Source: Buddleja alternifolia (Eukaryota; Streptophyta; Magnoliopsida; Lamiales; Scrophulariaceae). From it: a stretch of DNA of 64,000 nt. The notes beneath the pieces were generated by a model. That model searched no databases. It saw only the letters and a list, made by a program, of their open reading frames with translations, and had not been told where the DNA came from. The stretch spans positions 27,879,953-27,943,952 of the forward strand of contig CM033408.1 of assembly GCA_019426215.1 (NCBI GenBank), in the 5' to 3' direction. A program made the position numbers and the translations under genes. Below are positions 23,368-36,480 of this stretch, piece by piece. Numbering within the stretch: position 1 is the stretch's first letter; each line of letters starts with the position of its first letter.

Positions 23368-24015
23368 AACAAATTCACGATTAATTGTAAAAAAATAGAA
23401 ACGAGAATAGAGAAAAAAAACCTCATCCGTCTTCTGCTCTGCAACTACAATACCCAATATGCTATAGAAATCCGTCTTCGTCTTATAACTGAGTATTCTG
23501 TCTTCTAAATTTCTTTCGAATTCCACCCTTCAGTTCTTCGAGAACTATTCAATTAAGTTAATTAGAATTTTAAAATTTGTTTATAGTTTTCAATTTTGTT
23601 AAATATTTTGTTATTGTGCTGACTATAAACAATAAACACTCTTCTACTTTTACTCTTTTAGTAATATGCAATAATATAGATTGAGATTTGTATTTTTGTC
23701 TTATAATGCTGCTCAAGAAAAAGGTTAATAAAGTTTTAAAGCTACTTAATTGGTGTGTAGAATAAATTTCAATAGTTATGACTATCGATTATAGAAATTT
23801 TATACGTTCAATAATTAACTATTTATTATAATAGCATCTTCATCTATAAGTATGAATGGTCATGCGACTTCATTTAGTGGATTGTAAAAAATTCAAGTTT
23901 ATATATATATATATGTCGTCGTATCCCCAGCTTATCATATCCTAAAATTTTGGAAAATTGCGTATCCCATACCCATATCGTATCATACCCGTATTCGCCG
24001 TATCCATGCATCATA
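23368..24015. mobile_element. MULE-like element copy 2, left-truncated
   Basis: Matches 9647-10280 closely (TAGAAACGAGAATAGAG, the CCTCATCCGTCTTCT segment, the same right end GCCGTATCCATGCATCATAG) but lacks the GATGCACGGATAC left terminus. Confidence 0.8.
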
Positions 24016-25431
24016 GTATCACAAAACCCACAAAAGCTAATATAGTGAATTATTCTGTGTTAGTAAGTTGTGTTCGAGAAATACTAGTCACATTTTCTCG
24101 AGATTTCAAGAGTTTGTGTTGTGGTGACATAATGAACAGAATATCTGGCCTTGAAAATGGGGCTGGTAGGGGCTGCCGCTCCCTCACTCAAATCCTGCAA
24201 TCGTTCGTTGTGCTTGCATAGTACAAGAATTTAAGAAAGATAATTGGCACTACACACCCTTGAAATAGGTCCATTTGACGTTTTCCACATTGAAATTGTA
24301 TTTTTGATATATTGTGCCATTAAATAGGAATTTTGGCAATTTACACCCCGAGAAACATTCTGGCGAATTTTTCACCGCCACTTATCCGTGAAAAGAAGGG
24401 CATTTTAATCCTTCTAGACCGGTTTCAGCTAAAAACCTTGCGCATGCAAGCAGATTATAATAGCTAGAGATAAAATCACTTAAAAATATCAAAATAAAAT
24501 TCTAAAATATTCTTATTCCTCCAAAACCATATTACCAATTTTACTGATTAATTTTGAAATTTATTATCAATTTTAACCTTCTTTCCAGCCAAAGCTGACA
24601 AGAATTTTCAGGCAAGACTCATATTCAGTGTAAATTATGTAAAAAAATCTTTCGATGCAGAATGTCAAAGATTTCCTAATACCAGTGTGCAAATTGTCAA
24701 AATTATAACTATGATGCAAAGTGCCAAATAACCCTATTCTAAAGCCTAAAGGTGCGAAATGCCAAATGCCCATTCAAAAATTTATGCCTTCATAGATGAT
24801 AGAAGTACAAAATTGCCCACCATGTATCAAGACTTGAGACCTGTTTTGCCCATTAACAACTCACCTTGTGAATTACACTTGGATTCTGCCAAGCCGAATC
24901 TGAACTAAAAATTTTCGTAGTCAATACCCATCCGCCAAACTCATGGCTAGGCCACTCATTCTCCTTGAAACATAAATCACAATAAAAACATAATTGTTTT
25001 TGGATAATTATAATAAATACAAATTCATTTACCCTCACCCTTGGTTAGAATCTAATCAAGTCGGGTCTGAATTAAAATTCCACTTGTAGTGAACAAACAA
25101 AGTCTCATTGTGATCCAAGAACCAGCTTCTCAAACTCCATACTAAATAAGCAGTGACTAAAACATTCAGAAAAGTCTATTACCATACAAATGCATAAACC
25201 AATGACCACGAAAACACAGATAAACCGTAACAGTGGAAACTAACTATGAGATTCACATTTGCAAATAATTTCATCCTACATAAAAAAACTCATATGGAGC
25301 AACAAAATACTAACTATATCACAACATAAAAATTCCACCCGACGGAAAAAATATATTCATGAATAACGTTTTCTTTTTTTAATTTTTTCCCTGTTTTTAT
25401 TGACAAGTTTTATATATATAGATTTGGACTT
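24016..25431. other. Intergenic; 3' side of the MRS2 gene
   Basis: No credible gene. The last 200-300 bases are probably the 3' untranslated region of the minus-strand transporter gene. Confidence 0.4.
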
Positions 25432-28400
25432 TCATGAACCAAGAAGCTTCTTCCATCTTGCATATCCCATAACAAGAAGGAATAACACTACACAAGCAGC
25501 AGTCATAATTCCAACAACCTGATTGAATATCCCGTTTCGATGATATAGTGTGCAAGGAATATTCATACCAAATATTCCAGCTGCAAGAGTTTCCACTGCT
25601 ATGGCAAATGAGGCGATTGTCATTGTCAACTGCAGTTGAATGAGTTCGTTTCTCTGATTGTCGAGTTGGATGTTGACGTAATCCTCCGTGTCATCGATAT
25701 ACTCACGTACCTGCAAATTTAACACACAGAAAACAAGAAAATATCAATAGAATTCAAAAACTCGAGAACATGAAAGATGAAGCCTAAGTTGTAATTCTCT
25801 GCAATAAGTAGTTGAAACGAATCTCTAAAGAGGAAAAGGCGATGATTATTCTTTGTAGGTTTGAGGACTTCGTATCTTGGGACTTAATCAACCATCCATT
25901 GTGATGGAACTCGCGTAGGGTTCACCATACATGGACCGTCGTGATCATGGATGTTTAATATCTTCTCAAAAGAAAAGGGCAAGGCAGACAATGGGAAAAA
26001 GGAATGGGCGGGTTTTAATTTTTTTGCTTTCATATTTCAATCAGATCCATTTATGACATGCAGGCCGCATGCAATAGGAAGATGTGATATTTAGCAGTGT
26101 TTTGAAGGCGAAAGGCAGACGTGAAAGATGCTTTGGAGTGGGGTGTGTGATCCGAGGGGTGGGGTGAATGACCCCATAAACTTTATTAAATAATATTCAA
26201 AAACCATAAAAAAATTAATTAGTTAATTCAACTAACTAACAAATTAGAACTGTTGTGAAAAAAGTTACGGAAGAAAACTTCACATTAATGCCATAGAATA
26301 GCACAATAAGAAGTTTTGAAATAAAAAAAGTGTAACAAGAGAATTGGTTATAAGTATCGAACAACGAGAATAGAGAACAATACATATAACTTTTAGAAAT
26401 ATGACACTGGTTAAGTGATATCAAGTTCAACAAGGGTTGATAATTTTTTTGATATATCGACATTCTAACATTGACGTAATAACCAAGCAGAACTAAAGAA
26501 ATGCTAAAAAGCACTACACCAACAAATTTAGTTATTACTGATACTTGTGAAATTATTAAATTATGAGTGTCTAGCAGAGTGAAGTTGAGAACGTATATTA
26601 TATATCCACATAAGAAAAGGTCGAGAATGAGAGATGGTGAAAAAAGAGTAGAAGATAATACTCACAGACAGTATTTTGTTGCGTGTGCCATCCAATTGCA
26701 TGAAATAAGCTTCAAGCAACATTTCCAAGTCCTCGACATCATGGTCATTTAGATAGTTACTCACTAAACTACCACTTCTGGTGGAGCTGAGTCGACGGAG
26801 ATGATGTGCAGCTGGAACTATGTTATTTGACGTCAGAGCTATTGAGAAAGCCTCAGTTTGTTGATTCTGTATCCACTTCCGTGTTAAGTATAGTTGGGCC
26901 ATATCTTCATTGTCATCTAAAAGATGTTCAATTTCATCTCTCACCTAACACAAAGACATGCCAATTTTTCAGTATAACAGGAAAAGAAACAGCTTACGCC
27001 GTCGCCATGGAAACCATCAAAATAAATGCCTTCAACCATAGAACTTACAATAATGTGCCACAAATACTAACAACTATGATGTGACTAGGAATTTCATGAG
27101 GTCAGGCTAGCCGGAACCTCAGACCTGACTGGCCAAAGTTTCTATGGACTTGAGACCTGGCGAGTTATAGACCCTTTATGCCCATTATAGAATTTTCAAA
27201 TTAACTTTTTTAACATCATAAGTACTCTAAATATGAGAATAATATTGTTATTAGCAAAGAAATAATTATTTATGTAGTTTTTTAAAGCTATAATTTCAAA
27301 TATATTTATTTACTCCTATATATTCTAAAAATATCAACAATGTAAATTTCATTCAGATTTTAATTAATGAATGCACGATATTTATATGCCATAGTTCATA
27401 TAAGAGTATACATGTATGTACAAATATTTTTCCATACATATAATAGACATATACTCCCTCTGTCCCAAAAAGGATGTCCCCTGACTTTTGCTAGGAATTA
27501 ACAGAAGCCTATTGTTTACCAAAAATAACCTTTCCATAAAACAAAAGAATAAATGACATTACATTCTAAAAATATGCCATTAATTTAGCTTAATTTATAA
27601 CTATTATCTACTATCGATGTACAAAACTTTCTTTCCTTAATATGATTGCAGTTTTATAGTAAAAAAGAATTAATTATATATTCTTCAATTCAGACAAAGG
27701 GTAATATAGTCAGATTATACAATAAAGACGTACTTTTATAGTAAGGGACGTCCTTTTTGAATAGACAAAAGTGGAATAGTGGACATGCTTTCTGGGAGAC
27801 AAAAGTGGAATAGTGGACATCCTTTTTGGGACGGAGGAAGTATAATCCAAAACACTAAAGCGGGACCAATACCTCATGTTTATGGTCTCAACACCCTCAG
27901 ACGGGGTGGCTTCTAGAGAGGTCTCGGTTAGATCAGGACTCAATCTCATCCCTAATGTTATTGATACACCAACACAAAAATCAAACAGCCAGAAATAACA
28001 GGGATATGAAAATCCTTGAGATTTTCAAGGCGCTTTAAAAAAGTGCCAAAAAAATGCCAGAGATTATATTCTTTACTCTTTAAATTTTCAGAAACATTAA
28101 CTGCCATGGCCAACACTACCGGACCCATGTTAGGCAAGTCCAACGTGTCTTCACCACTAGACAAGAATAGTTTCCAACCACCCTTCAATCGTAAGAAAAA
28201 AAATACTCATCTGAGCTCAATTAAAATTAGGTAAAATATTTTGTTATTTAATTAACAGTCATAGTGAAGAATACATGATTGCCTTGTGAGAGTCGCCTGA
28301 TGCTTAGGGAACCCACTACTGATAAGTATTGAGCTCCCACATGGATGTTTTAGCATTATTGAAGTTAAAATAAGCACAACACCTAATATCATTTTTTTAA

Positions 28401-30734
28401 AAGTTTAGATCGCCAGTAAAGAGCATTTTCGATTATAAAATCAAAGCACATCTAAGAAAAAGTTAAAAATATACTACATCATAGTTAGCCAAAGGAACAC
28501 ATGAAACATTCAGTAGTGGTTCATGTTGATATATAAGACAACATGTAAAATTTTGACATGTCTAACCAAAGTTCCACAGGCTGTTAACCGGAAACATTTA
28601 TATACCTACTTATCATATATTTTCTTCGTCAAACAAAAGAAGAAAGACTGTTTTTACCTTTTGTACACGTGCAAGCAAACGAGTGAGGTTGCTTTTCAAA
28701 CTCCGCACGTGCTCAAGATTCTTGGTGCTCACATTTATGGCCAGTTCATCCAAAGCAGGGTAAGCATCTCTTTCAAGTTCTGCAACACTGGAGTCCAAAT
28801 ATGTACAAACAACCTCTAGTGCTATTTCCAGAACCTGGAACTCGAAAGGAAGCTCATCTTGAAGACCTTCAGCAGCTTCAGGAACAGGTAACCATTGTCC
28901 AGCAGTGGGTGATTGTATTTCATTATCTTGCGTGACCATTTGGCCTCCCACATGTTTAGAAGGGCTTTTTTTCGGTAATTGTCGCCTAAGCTGATCAACA
29001 AATGGAAGAACCTCCTGGCAAAGAGGATCGAGCAACAGTACTTCTTCTGCGGTAACTATTGCTCTTATAAATTCCAAGTTAACAATCATGGCTTTTTCTC
29101 TTGCTGCAAAAAGATACGGGGAAAACTAATTTTAATTCCTATGAATGCACCTTTTTTTTTTCATGTTGGAGAATGTAGAACATAATAGCAAGTGACCAGA
29201 ATTTGCAATTAATATAAAAGCTGAAAGGCACACGAGCCCTGGGAGAACTAATTTTAATTCCTATGAATGCACCCTTTTTTTCTCAGGATGGAGAATGTAG
29301 GACATAATAGCATGTGACCAGAATTTGCAATTAATATAAAAGCTGAAAGACACACGAGCCCTCAATCTATGAACATAAAAGAGATATTTCCAAGAAATGT
29401 TCAGAAAGGTCATTTAACAGATGGATTCAGCTAACTAAGCATAAAATAATGAACCATTCAAAATGACAGAACAATAGTCAGACGGAAATGAAATATAAAC
29501 TAGATGAATGAAGTTGGGACATCATGACGCAGCAGAAAAATGCTTCTTCCTACTAAATTTAATGTCTCAGATTGCAAAAGGCACTGTAAATATTATTTTT
29601 TATTAGATCATCACCCCAATTATCCTTTCCTTGTAAAGGTAAGATTCACCCCTGAGAAGAATTAAAAGTATTCAGGAGCTTCATAACCCATCTAAGAAAG
29701 TCAGTCTGGGAGATACTAATACTGAGATTAGAAACACAGTGGATTAAATATTAACAAACAAAGATAAAAGAACAAGAAAGCAACTTGCGGTGAAAGCGAC
29801 ACCTCTTCTTCATTGTTCAAAAGAAACCTATAAAATTTCGGCCACAAAATGAAAGGTCGAAGATCCCTCGATCACTGAGCAGGAGTAAAAAATTCTGTAA
29901 AGTCTCTCAACATTAAATCATATAGACATAAATTTCCACAATAATTGAGCCAGAATGTAAACCAATAGATTATCTCTGATAATACTTCAACACTCCTATT
30001 CACATTTTCTGCTCCAACAATAAGAACACACAAGACATACAGCTACTTCCACTGAGCACATTACCATAGCCACTGAGCATATAATTCAGTGCTTTTCTTC
30101 ACATAATTCAGTTGTATACAGAAAAAGATGCACAATTAACGTGCTGTGATACGTCTTAAAGTCCTATTCCTAAATTAAGCACCATTATCAAAGGGCCAGT
30201 TCTGAAGAATCAGAGGGCTAGGTTTAGTTCGATACTTTTGACATTCGTCGTAATATGTACCTTTTTGTTAATAGTGAAATACTCTTTCCTCTCCGGTCAA
30301 TTGCCGAACCACGTAAATTCCTGTGTCCTTTCATCTTTATGCTCTCATTTCGTGATTTATCATAACATAACGTCATCATATTAATCAAATAACAACAAAA
30401 TCACAAAAAAGAACACACCAAACATAAAAATAACATGTGTGAACAACGAATTGGGGATTTTTTTTTTACCAAGAATGCTGGAGGAATGAGAGAAGATGGG
30501 GCCGAGGATCCTCAAATCCCTAGCGGGGATCGAAACGCGCTTAATAATTACGCTCTTGTCGCATTCGATCAGTTCCGACTGCCCCCACCGATCCATCCTC
30601 ATCCACAACTTCGCACCTCCCGCCTTCTTCTTAACCGCCGCCTTGCTCGTCGTCGCCGCCGCCTCGATCGGCGGCGGCGGCGGCATGGGAGGCGGAACCG
30701 CTTTCTTCCTCCGCCGGAACGTCAATTTCCCCAT
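25432..30734 (-). CDS. MRS2-4: MRS2-type magnesium transporter, MRS2-4/MGT6 orthologue
   Basis: Four minus-strand coding exons (30734-30470, 29103-28658, 26944-26666, 25710-25432) join in phase to 1269 bp, giving 422 residues. The protein starts [12 protein letters not shown] with a proline-rich stretch, then [13 protein letters not shown]. The conserved MRS2 core follows ([39 protein letters not shown]), then [13 protein letters not shown], coiled-coil helices and [19 protein letters not shown]. The C-terminus has two hydrophobic spans around the signature GMN (378-380) and ends [10 protein letters not shown]. This tail and the N-terminus match Arabidopsis MRS2-4 better than the other MRS2 paralogues (from memory). 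The family forms a pentameric Mg2+ channel; MRS2-4/MGT6 is placed at the plasma membrane or endomembranes in published work. Intron 2 carries a Stowaway-type MITE, and intron 1 a 120-bp tandem duplication. Confidence 0.95.
27454..27840. mobile_element. Stowaway (Tc1/mariner) MITE in MRS2-4 intron 2
   Basis: The termini CTCCCTCTGTCCCAAAAAGG and its inverse (GGGACGGAGGAAG) match the Stowaway consensus CTCCCTCCGTCCC. A TA dinucleotide flanks each side (27452-27453 and 27841-27842). No coding capacity. Confidence 0.9.
29120..29365. repeat. Tandem duplication of about 121 bp in MRS2-4 intron 1
   Basis: Two near-identical units, each with AACTAATTTTAATTCCTATG, a T-run, GGAGAATGTAG and GCTGAAAG-CACACGAGCCCT, lie head to tail. 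Confidence 0.88.
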
Positions 30735-30886
30735 CTCCTCACCCCCAATCTCTAAATTAGGTCTTCCAATTCCTCGTTTTCTTCCATATAATTGTAGAGA
30801 TTTGTATGTATTTTGCTGCTGGACAGTGATTTGTTTGGGATTTTCAGCAGTGGAGGTTAAAGGCAATCCTCTTTTTCTGATTTTCG

Positions 30887-30923
<37 letters not shown>

Positions 30924-32065
30924 GTATTGTAGTAAATAGTAATATATGTTATTTTTCCATTAAAAGCTAAACAATAAATAATTATTATTATTACTTCAGG
31001 TGAGATGGTAATTATTTTTTTCACTTTTTCTTTACGTGAATTAAACAAGAGTTACTTTGACCATGCAAGTCAAACCCTATTCAATTTTGCTCTGAAAGAA
31101 TATATATGGAACATGCCAATGTGACGCGTCGGTTTGTTTCACGTCAATTATTACGATTACAATGAGATTTGAAGAATTTAATAAAATATTTTGTTTTCTA
31201 TCATCAATTTGACCATTTTTTGTCCACTGGATTTTGTGCATTAGGATTGGTCAATATTGCGAAATCATATTGTGATGTTGCAAATCGAATTTTCTATTTC
31301 AAATATTTGCATGGACAAGTATATAAAAAGTATCAATTCAAAAAAATAAAATTATATACTTGTTATTAATATAAGTACATGAAATCGAAGATGAAATACG
31401 ATTTGGAATTCAGCTCTTATTCCACGTAATTATATTAATGACAAGTGTATAAAATATATATAATGTATCTATTAAGGAAAAATTTATACACTTATTATTA
31501 ACATAAGTGCATAGAATAGAAAATGGAATACGATTTGATCACTCAATTCTATTATTCCAGTGATTATAATCGATTTGTCTTTGTTGCACTTGATCAAAGA
31601 ATAATCCTTATAAAAGATTGGTTTTAGTAAATTATATAAAATTATTAGGGTGATTGTCACTAATAATCACTATTAGTATCATTTTGGTTTTTAAAGTACT
31701 AAATATGCATACCACCTCTAAAACTTAGTTTATGTTTCACTTTCGTCCTTCAGTCCATTTCCTTGTACCAAATTTGCATACCATCCCTAAAGTTTGTACT
31801 TTCTTTTTTCAATCCATTTCTTTGTGAATTTTGGCCAAATTGTGGAGCATGTACTGATGTAAACATTATTTCGTTATGATAAAGATTGATTACTTTGAGC
31901 CATTCAAATGCATTTATTGTGTTTATTTGATACTAAAACTATATTTAAAAAAAAAAAAGGGATAGGAACGATGGATTAAGTGGTGTACAATATTACTCTA
32001 AATTGTGTTAGAAACTCATTGAGACTAATATATAATTCAATAAATTTAGTACAATATCACATGTT
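30735..32065. other. Intergenic; promoter side of MRS2-4
   Basis: Contains an (AT)n microsatellite at about 30889-30915. At 31355-31560 there are two diverged copies of a segment with ACTT(G/A)TTATTAA and AATACGATTTG. No gene is seen. Confidence 0.45.
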
Positions 32066-32081
32066 AAAATCATAAAAATCC

Positions 32082-32592
32082 ACCAAATTCACCAATTTCC
32101 ATCTCTCTCTTATTCCTAACCTTCCTTTTTTTCTATATTCCTCCGCCGACGATGGCTTAGTGAAGCAATCGTCTTATTCACCGCTGTTACCACCATCGTC
32201 GGCTGGTTGGGTTGGAGCACCCTTCTTCAACTTGTACATCACATCTTCAAATCTGACGAGACGACTATGGATCTAACGAGACAGATCTGACGAGATGAAG
32301 ACGGGTGATGCATAAATTTTTATATAATGTTTTCGATTTTTTACTTAGTATTTTATTTTCTCTCTCGTACGAGAGTTTATTTTCTCTCGATAGTTTTATC
32401 TCTCCTTGAATAGGAGTTGCACAAGAATTTTCTTGTGTTCAGTTTGTGAGTTCTTAAGATTTGTTATCTTCAAGAACTCGATAGTTAGTGTTTCAGATGT
32501 TCTTACTACATCGTTTGAGTAAATCTGAATTTATTGTTCCAAGCGTTGTAAACTTTCGATTGAATGATATATAAGACCGATTTTTCTTAAAA
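32082..32592 (+). mobile_element. Retroposon family copy 5 (full length)
   Basis: Perfect 16-bp target duplication AAAATCATAAAAATCC at 32066-32081 and 32593-32608. The roughly 511-bp body is colinear with copy 4: CCGACGATGGCTTAGTGAAG, GGTTGGGTTGGAGCACCCTT, ACGAGATGAAGACGGGTG, CGTTGTAAACTTTCGATTGA, and an A-rich tail. Confidence 0.9.
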
Positions 32593-32608
32593 AAAATCAT
32601 AAAAATCC

Positions 32609-34385
32609 GATTAGATTTTGCAGATCGAAACTATACTGCCTTCTTTATTACACCTATTAAGTTCCTGATTTAGGGCCAGTTAGGATTTTAGAATTTTGAA
32701 TACACATTTACCTATTTAACCCATTTTCTTTTTTGTATATAATTGAAAACGGGGTTGTGCAAAAGCAATACATGCGAGCATGAATACTGCACCCTAGATG
32801 GTAAAAGTCCGATACACGAATTGATATTAATTTCGAAATAATATCCAATAAATAGAATTTCTAAAAGTATGACAAGAAACATGAAAAATGCACATAAATT
32901 TTCCTTCTCTGCAAATTCTGAGCAGAAATTTGTCTTAAAAGAACCATTAGCAAAGTTGATGCCGATAATTATGCAACCTGAAAATGTTATAGTCCATTTT
33001 TAATACCAAACTCGGTTTATGAATCATTGAATGAAAATATGATGATCCCGTAAAGTGATACGCTGATATCATGTCTAATCCAATGGTCCACAATTCAGTG
33101 GTTACCAGGTCTTCCTTAAAATCAACAATAAACCCCCAAGAAGCATAAGTGCACGCCCAAAGGGCCAAAATATCGCATTTGGTTATCTACAAATAGCAGA
33201 TACCCAGTATCACATTTTCTCCAATAGTAACAGACTAATCAGCTGAAACATCAGAAAGTATTTCGACCTAAAAATGGAGTCTCAATGAAATCAAAGATAC
33301 CATTAAGAGAAGACACTGGGAAAAAAGAGGTTGCAATACCCGATATGGCATCTGTAGCTGTTTGTATTTCTGCCACATCTCTTACGACGTTCTATGATCG
33401 CATTTTACATAATCAAGTGTACAAAAGATGGAAAAGATAGAATGCAGATTTACTTGATTTAACCTTTTCACTTTTTTCTTCCCTTTTTTGGGTACCTGAA
33501 GAAATTACATATGTTAGAACAAAAACTGTATCAAGGATAATGAGTCGCATCAGGAAATCCTAGCAAATGCTGGTACTAGAAAGTGACTTCAGTATGCACT
33601 AAGGTAGCACTTGCAAAGCCATAGCTGGTCATTCTAGGCATTCTAAATGATCAGAGTTTCTAGTATGTTCTCAGCAGATTAAAATCCACCTTTTGACGAA
33701 AGAACAGAATATTCTCAACCCCGTCATGGTAACAATCCACCATATCTTCAGCATTGTGGCATTATTAGTTGAAGTTATATCAATCTGCACAATGACCTGC
33801 AAGAAGGACTTGTAATGTTGATCAAGTGATAACTCTAAAATTAAGCCCATTCCACACAGATAAAGGTCATCCTATTATTTCTTTTGACATTTTAGATTTT
33901 ACCGAATGTCAGTCATACATTTGATATAATGTAACAAGTAAAAAAAATAAATTAAAAGTTAAAACCAAAAGAGTACTTGCAACGGCCAAAAAATATTATC
34001 TTATAAAGCAAAGCAGTCAATATAATGATACACATGTCTCAACAGCAAAGCAAGTCCAACTTTTTTTGGTTGAGCAAGCCGAAATGGTTTAACAACACGT
34101 TCTCACTGATGGAGAAACAGTAAACAATGTTATCTATAATCAAAGTCAAGAACAGACAAACTCACAAATTATATGAATGTATCGTACCTTGCTGAACTAA
34201 TAAATTACTGTAAAACTCGAGCATCGGTCATAACCAGCCTGGACAAATGTTGTAAGTTCCGTGAGTCCAAAGATCATAGTAAATCAGCAATGGAGCAACT
34301 TTATAGATTTTGCTCTTTGATGAATATACGAGAAATCACAGAGAAGTGTGGAACTTTCTACCTATATCTACACAAGATGACCTAG
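32609..34385. other. Intergenic, possibly 3' region of the B3 gene
   Basis: No protein-coding gene can be supported. Some minus-strand splice-like motifs exist (for example TTCTTGCAG|GTC near 33800), so spliced 3' untranslated sequence of the B3 gene is possible but not shown. Confidence 0.35.
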
Positions 34386-35507
34386 TCATTGAGGAACCGA
34401 GAAGATCAAGCATCCATTGTCCCATCGTACTCTGATCTCTCTCCCTACATGGAGCCTCTTTTCTCTGATGATTTTACCCCATTTCCCAATCAGATTATAA
34501 TAACTTCCACGATATTTCAACTTCATCACATACACATCGCCTGTATCATCATCTCGAGCATTGATACCAACTTGATGCTCATTCCTCAACTGTTCCCGAG
34601 CTTGGTGTGTCCAGTAGAAGAGAATATGATCTTCTACTGCTTTGCCTGGCAAAGTAAGGAATGGATGATTAGTATCCACATCGGATAAAGTGAGAGTTTT
34701 CTTAATAGGCCAATTATCATGTCCAGATGCTGCTGCAATATAACGCTCCTCAGGGACAGAGAAGTATAAGCAATTATTAGTCCACCGTATTCTAATTTCT
34801 TGACCAACACCAAGTCCTTTACTTCTAATAATATTGCCCCATTTCCCAATAAGGTTATAATAATTACCCCGCCACTTCAATTTCATCCCATGAATATCAC
34901 CCGTATCATAATCTCGAGCATTTATAGACACCTGTTCTTCCTTTCTCAATCTTTCCCTTTCTTGGGGCACCCAGTGCACAAGAATATTATCTTCAACAGA
35001 TTTACGAGGCAGTGGAAGAAAAGGATGATTAGGATCAACATCAGATGATGTCAAGACCTTTCTAATAGGCCAGTGGTCCTGGATAAGGGGTGCTGCAATC
35101 ATACGAACAGGTTGTTGTACTGCAACAATCTGCTGTTGAGGAACTGAGAAGTGTAAACAACCATTAAACCAACGTAGTTTAATTTCCTGCCCAACATCAA
35201 GTCCCTTCCCACGGACAACTTTGCCCCATTTGCCAATGAGATTATAATAGCTCCCACGCCATTTCAATTTCATCACATGTATATCTCCAGTATCATCATC
35301 CTGAGCATTAAATCCCACTTGGCCTTCAGCTCTTAAATGTTCCTGCTGTTGAGGTGTCATGTATACCACGATATGTGTTTCAACTTGTTGCCTGGACAAT
35401 GTCAGGAAAGGGTGAGTGATATCTACATCAGAGAGTGTGAGCGCTTTCTTGATAGGCCATTGATCCTGCACCTGAGGTACAGCATTGTAGTACGTCGTCC
35501 TCTTCAT
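34386..35507 (-). CDS. Triple B3-like domain protein
   Basis: A single-exon CDS of 373 residues is made of three tandem copies of one domain, at about 17-123, 146-252 and 266-372. Each copy runs from WPI(K/R)K.LT.SDVD through HPFL.L and DTGD...MKLK to RG.YYNLIGKWG, then VG.EI..RW.N.CL.FSVP. This pattern matches the plant B3 DNA-binding domain subgroup typified by At2g33720-like proteins (IKKxLTxSDV start, GDEIGLxWD end). The assignment is by motif memory and is reasonable but not certain. Linkers between copies are short and rich in Gln or Ala. No transmembrane or signal sequence is present, so a nuclear role is likely. No function is known to me. The coding exon begins a few bases after an acceptor (TTTTAG) that implies a leader intron. 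Confidence 0.8.
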   Translation of the reverse strand: MKRTTYYNAVPQVQDQWPIKKALTLSDVDITHPFLTLSRQQVETHIVVYMTPQQQEHLRAEGQVGFNAQDDDTGDIHVMKLKWRGSYYNLIGKWGKVVRGKGLDVGQEIKLRWFNGCLHFSVPQQQIVAVQQPVRMIAAPLIQDHWPIRKVLTSSDVDPNHPFLPLPRKSVEDNILVHWVPQERERLRKEEQVSINARDYDTGDIHGMKLKWRGNYYNLIGKWGNIIRSKGLGVGQEIRIRWTNNCLYFSVPEERYIAAASGHDNWPIKKTLTLSDVDTNHPFLTLPGKAVEDHILFYWTHQAREQLRNEHQVGINARDDDTGDVYVMKLKYRGSYYNLIGKWGKIIREKRLHVGREIRVRWDNGCLIFSVPQ

Positions 35508-36327
35508 CTAAACTCTAAAACAAATGGGACACCATTAAACATGGAATGTTAGTTGTCCATATTACTCATAGTAAACCATTTTAAGAAACATTTTCTATAA
35601 GGAAATGTCAAGGAATCCTAGTCGAAGTTGCATAATCATTTTGGAATATGCAATCAACTGTCAATAACCATAATTCATGTACTGTCAGCACTACGTCATG
35701 CACTATTACTAGCAAAGACGATGCTCAAATAGGCAAAATAGTAAAATACTAAGCAGCACCTATGGACTGGAGCAGACACCGACAAATGTCGTCAACGTCT
35801 TAATGAACAAATCATTTCTACTCTCCTTGCTCACGATTAATTTTTCAAATTCTAGAATCCCATTAAGCAATATCCAAATGGGCCCATATCAACCTAAAAC
35901 AAATAGTTATAACCTCTTTGATTACTTCAAACAAAACAAAAAGAACTGATAATACATGTTTGAAAGCCGCACACGAAAAAACATCAGGCACAGCAGCCTT
36001 CCAATTTAAACTATACGAGCCATTACTTGCCATAGAAATGGTGTGAGTCTCTTATCCACTTGAATAAGTAACGAAAAATCAACAGAAATGAAGAACTAAA
36101 CATAAATTAATCCTCTAATTCCAGTTCACAAGATGAAATTTCTAAACAGCCTATACTTTCAGGTTCGATTAAAAACCCTAAAAAGTCAAAGACTAAATAA
36201 ACAGACCATATATATATATAGGAATGTAATAGCATATACAACTCTATCAATATATATCAGCCTAATAAAAAATTCGACTTCACCATAAATGTTAGGCGAT
36301 TAAATCAAAATCGAGGAGATCTCTTAC

Positions 36328-36480
36328 CTTATTACGCAATTCTCCGCTTAATCACAGATCAAAAACTTGCAGATCCTCGCAAGCAGATGGAGAGATACAG
36401 CAATCGAACACTGCGTAATCTCGATACGACGAAAAAATGACGTGAATTTATAGAGCTTATGAGAGGAGAATTAGTCAATC
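36328..36480 (-). promoter_or_regulatory. Probable 5' leader exon of the triple-B3 gene
   Basis: On the minus strand, a donor AATAAG|GTAAGAG ends an untranslated exon at 36328. It would splice to the acceptor at about 35515, ten or so bases before the ATG. The upstream promoter side carries an (AG)n tract at about 36648-36672. Confidence 0.55.

Noticed and set aside
25700..26560. Extra coding exon in MRS2-4 intron 3
   Set aside because: Exon 3 joins directly to exon 4 in phase with the conserved [11 protein letters not shown]; frames in between have no MRS2 similarity.
27840..28360. Possible LTR fragment in MRS2-4 intron 2
   Set aside because: A repeat-like sequence with GACGGGGTGGCTTCT-type text is present, but no TG...CA ends or paired copy could be shown.
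30435..30939. Plus-strand ORFs of 106 and 147 codons opposite MRS2-4 exon 1
   Set aside because: Antisense shadows of the GC-rich first exon; the minus-strand frame has the conserved MRS2 motifs.
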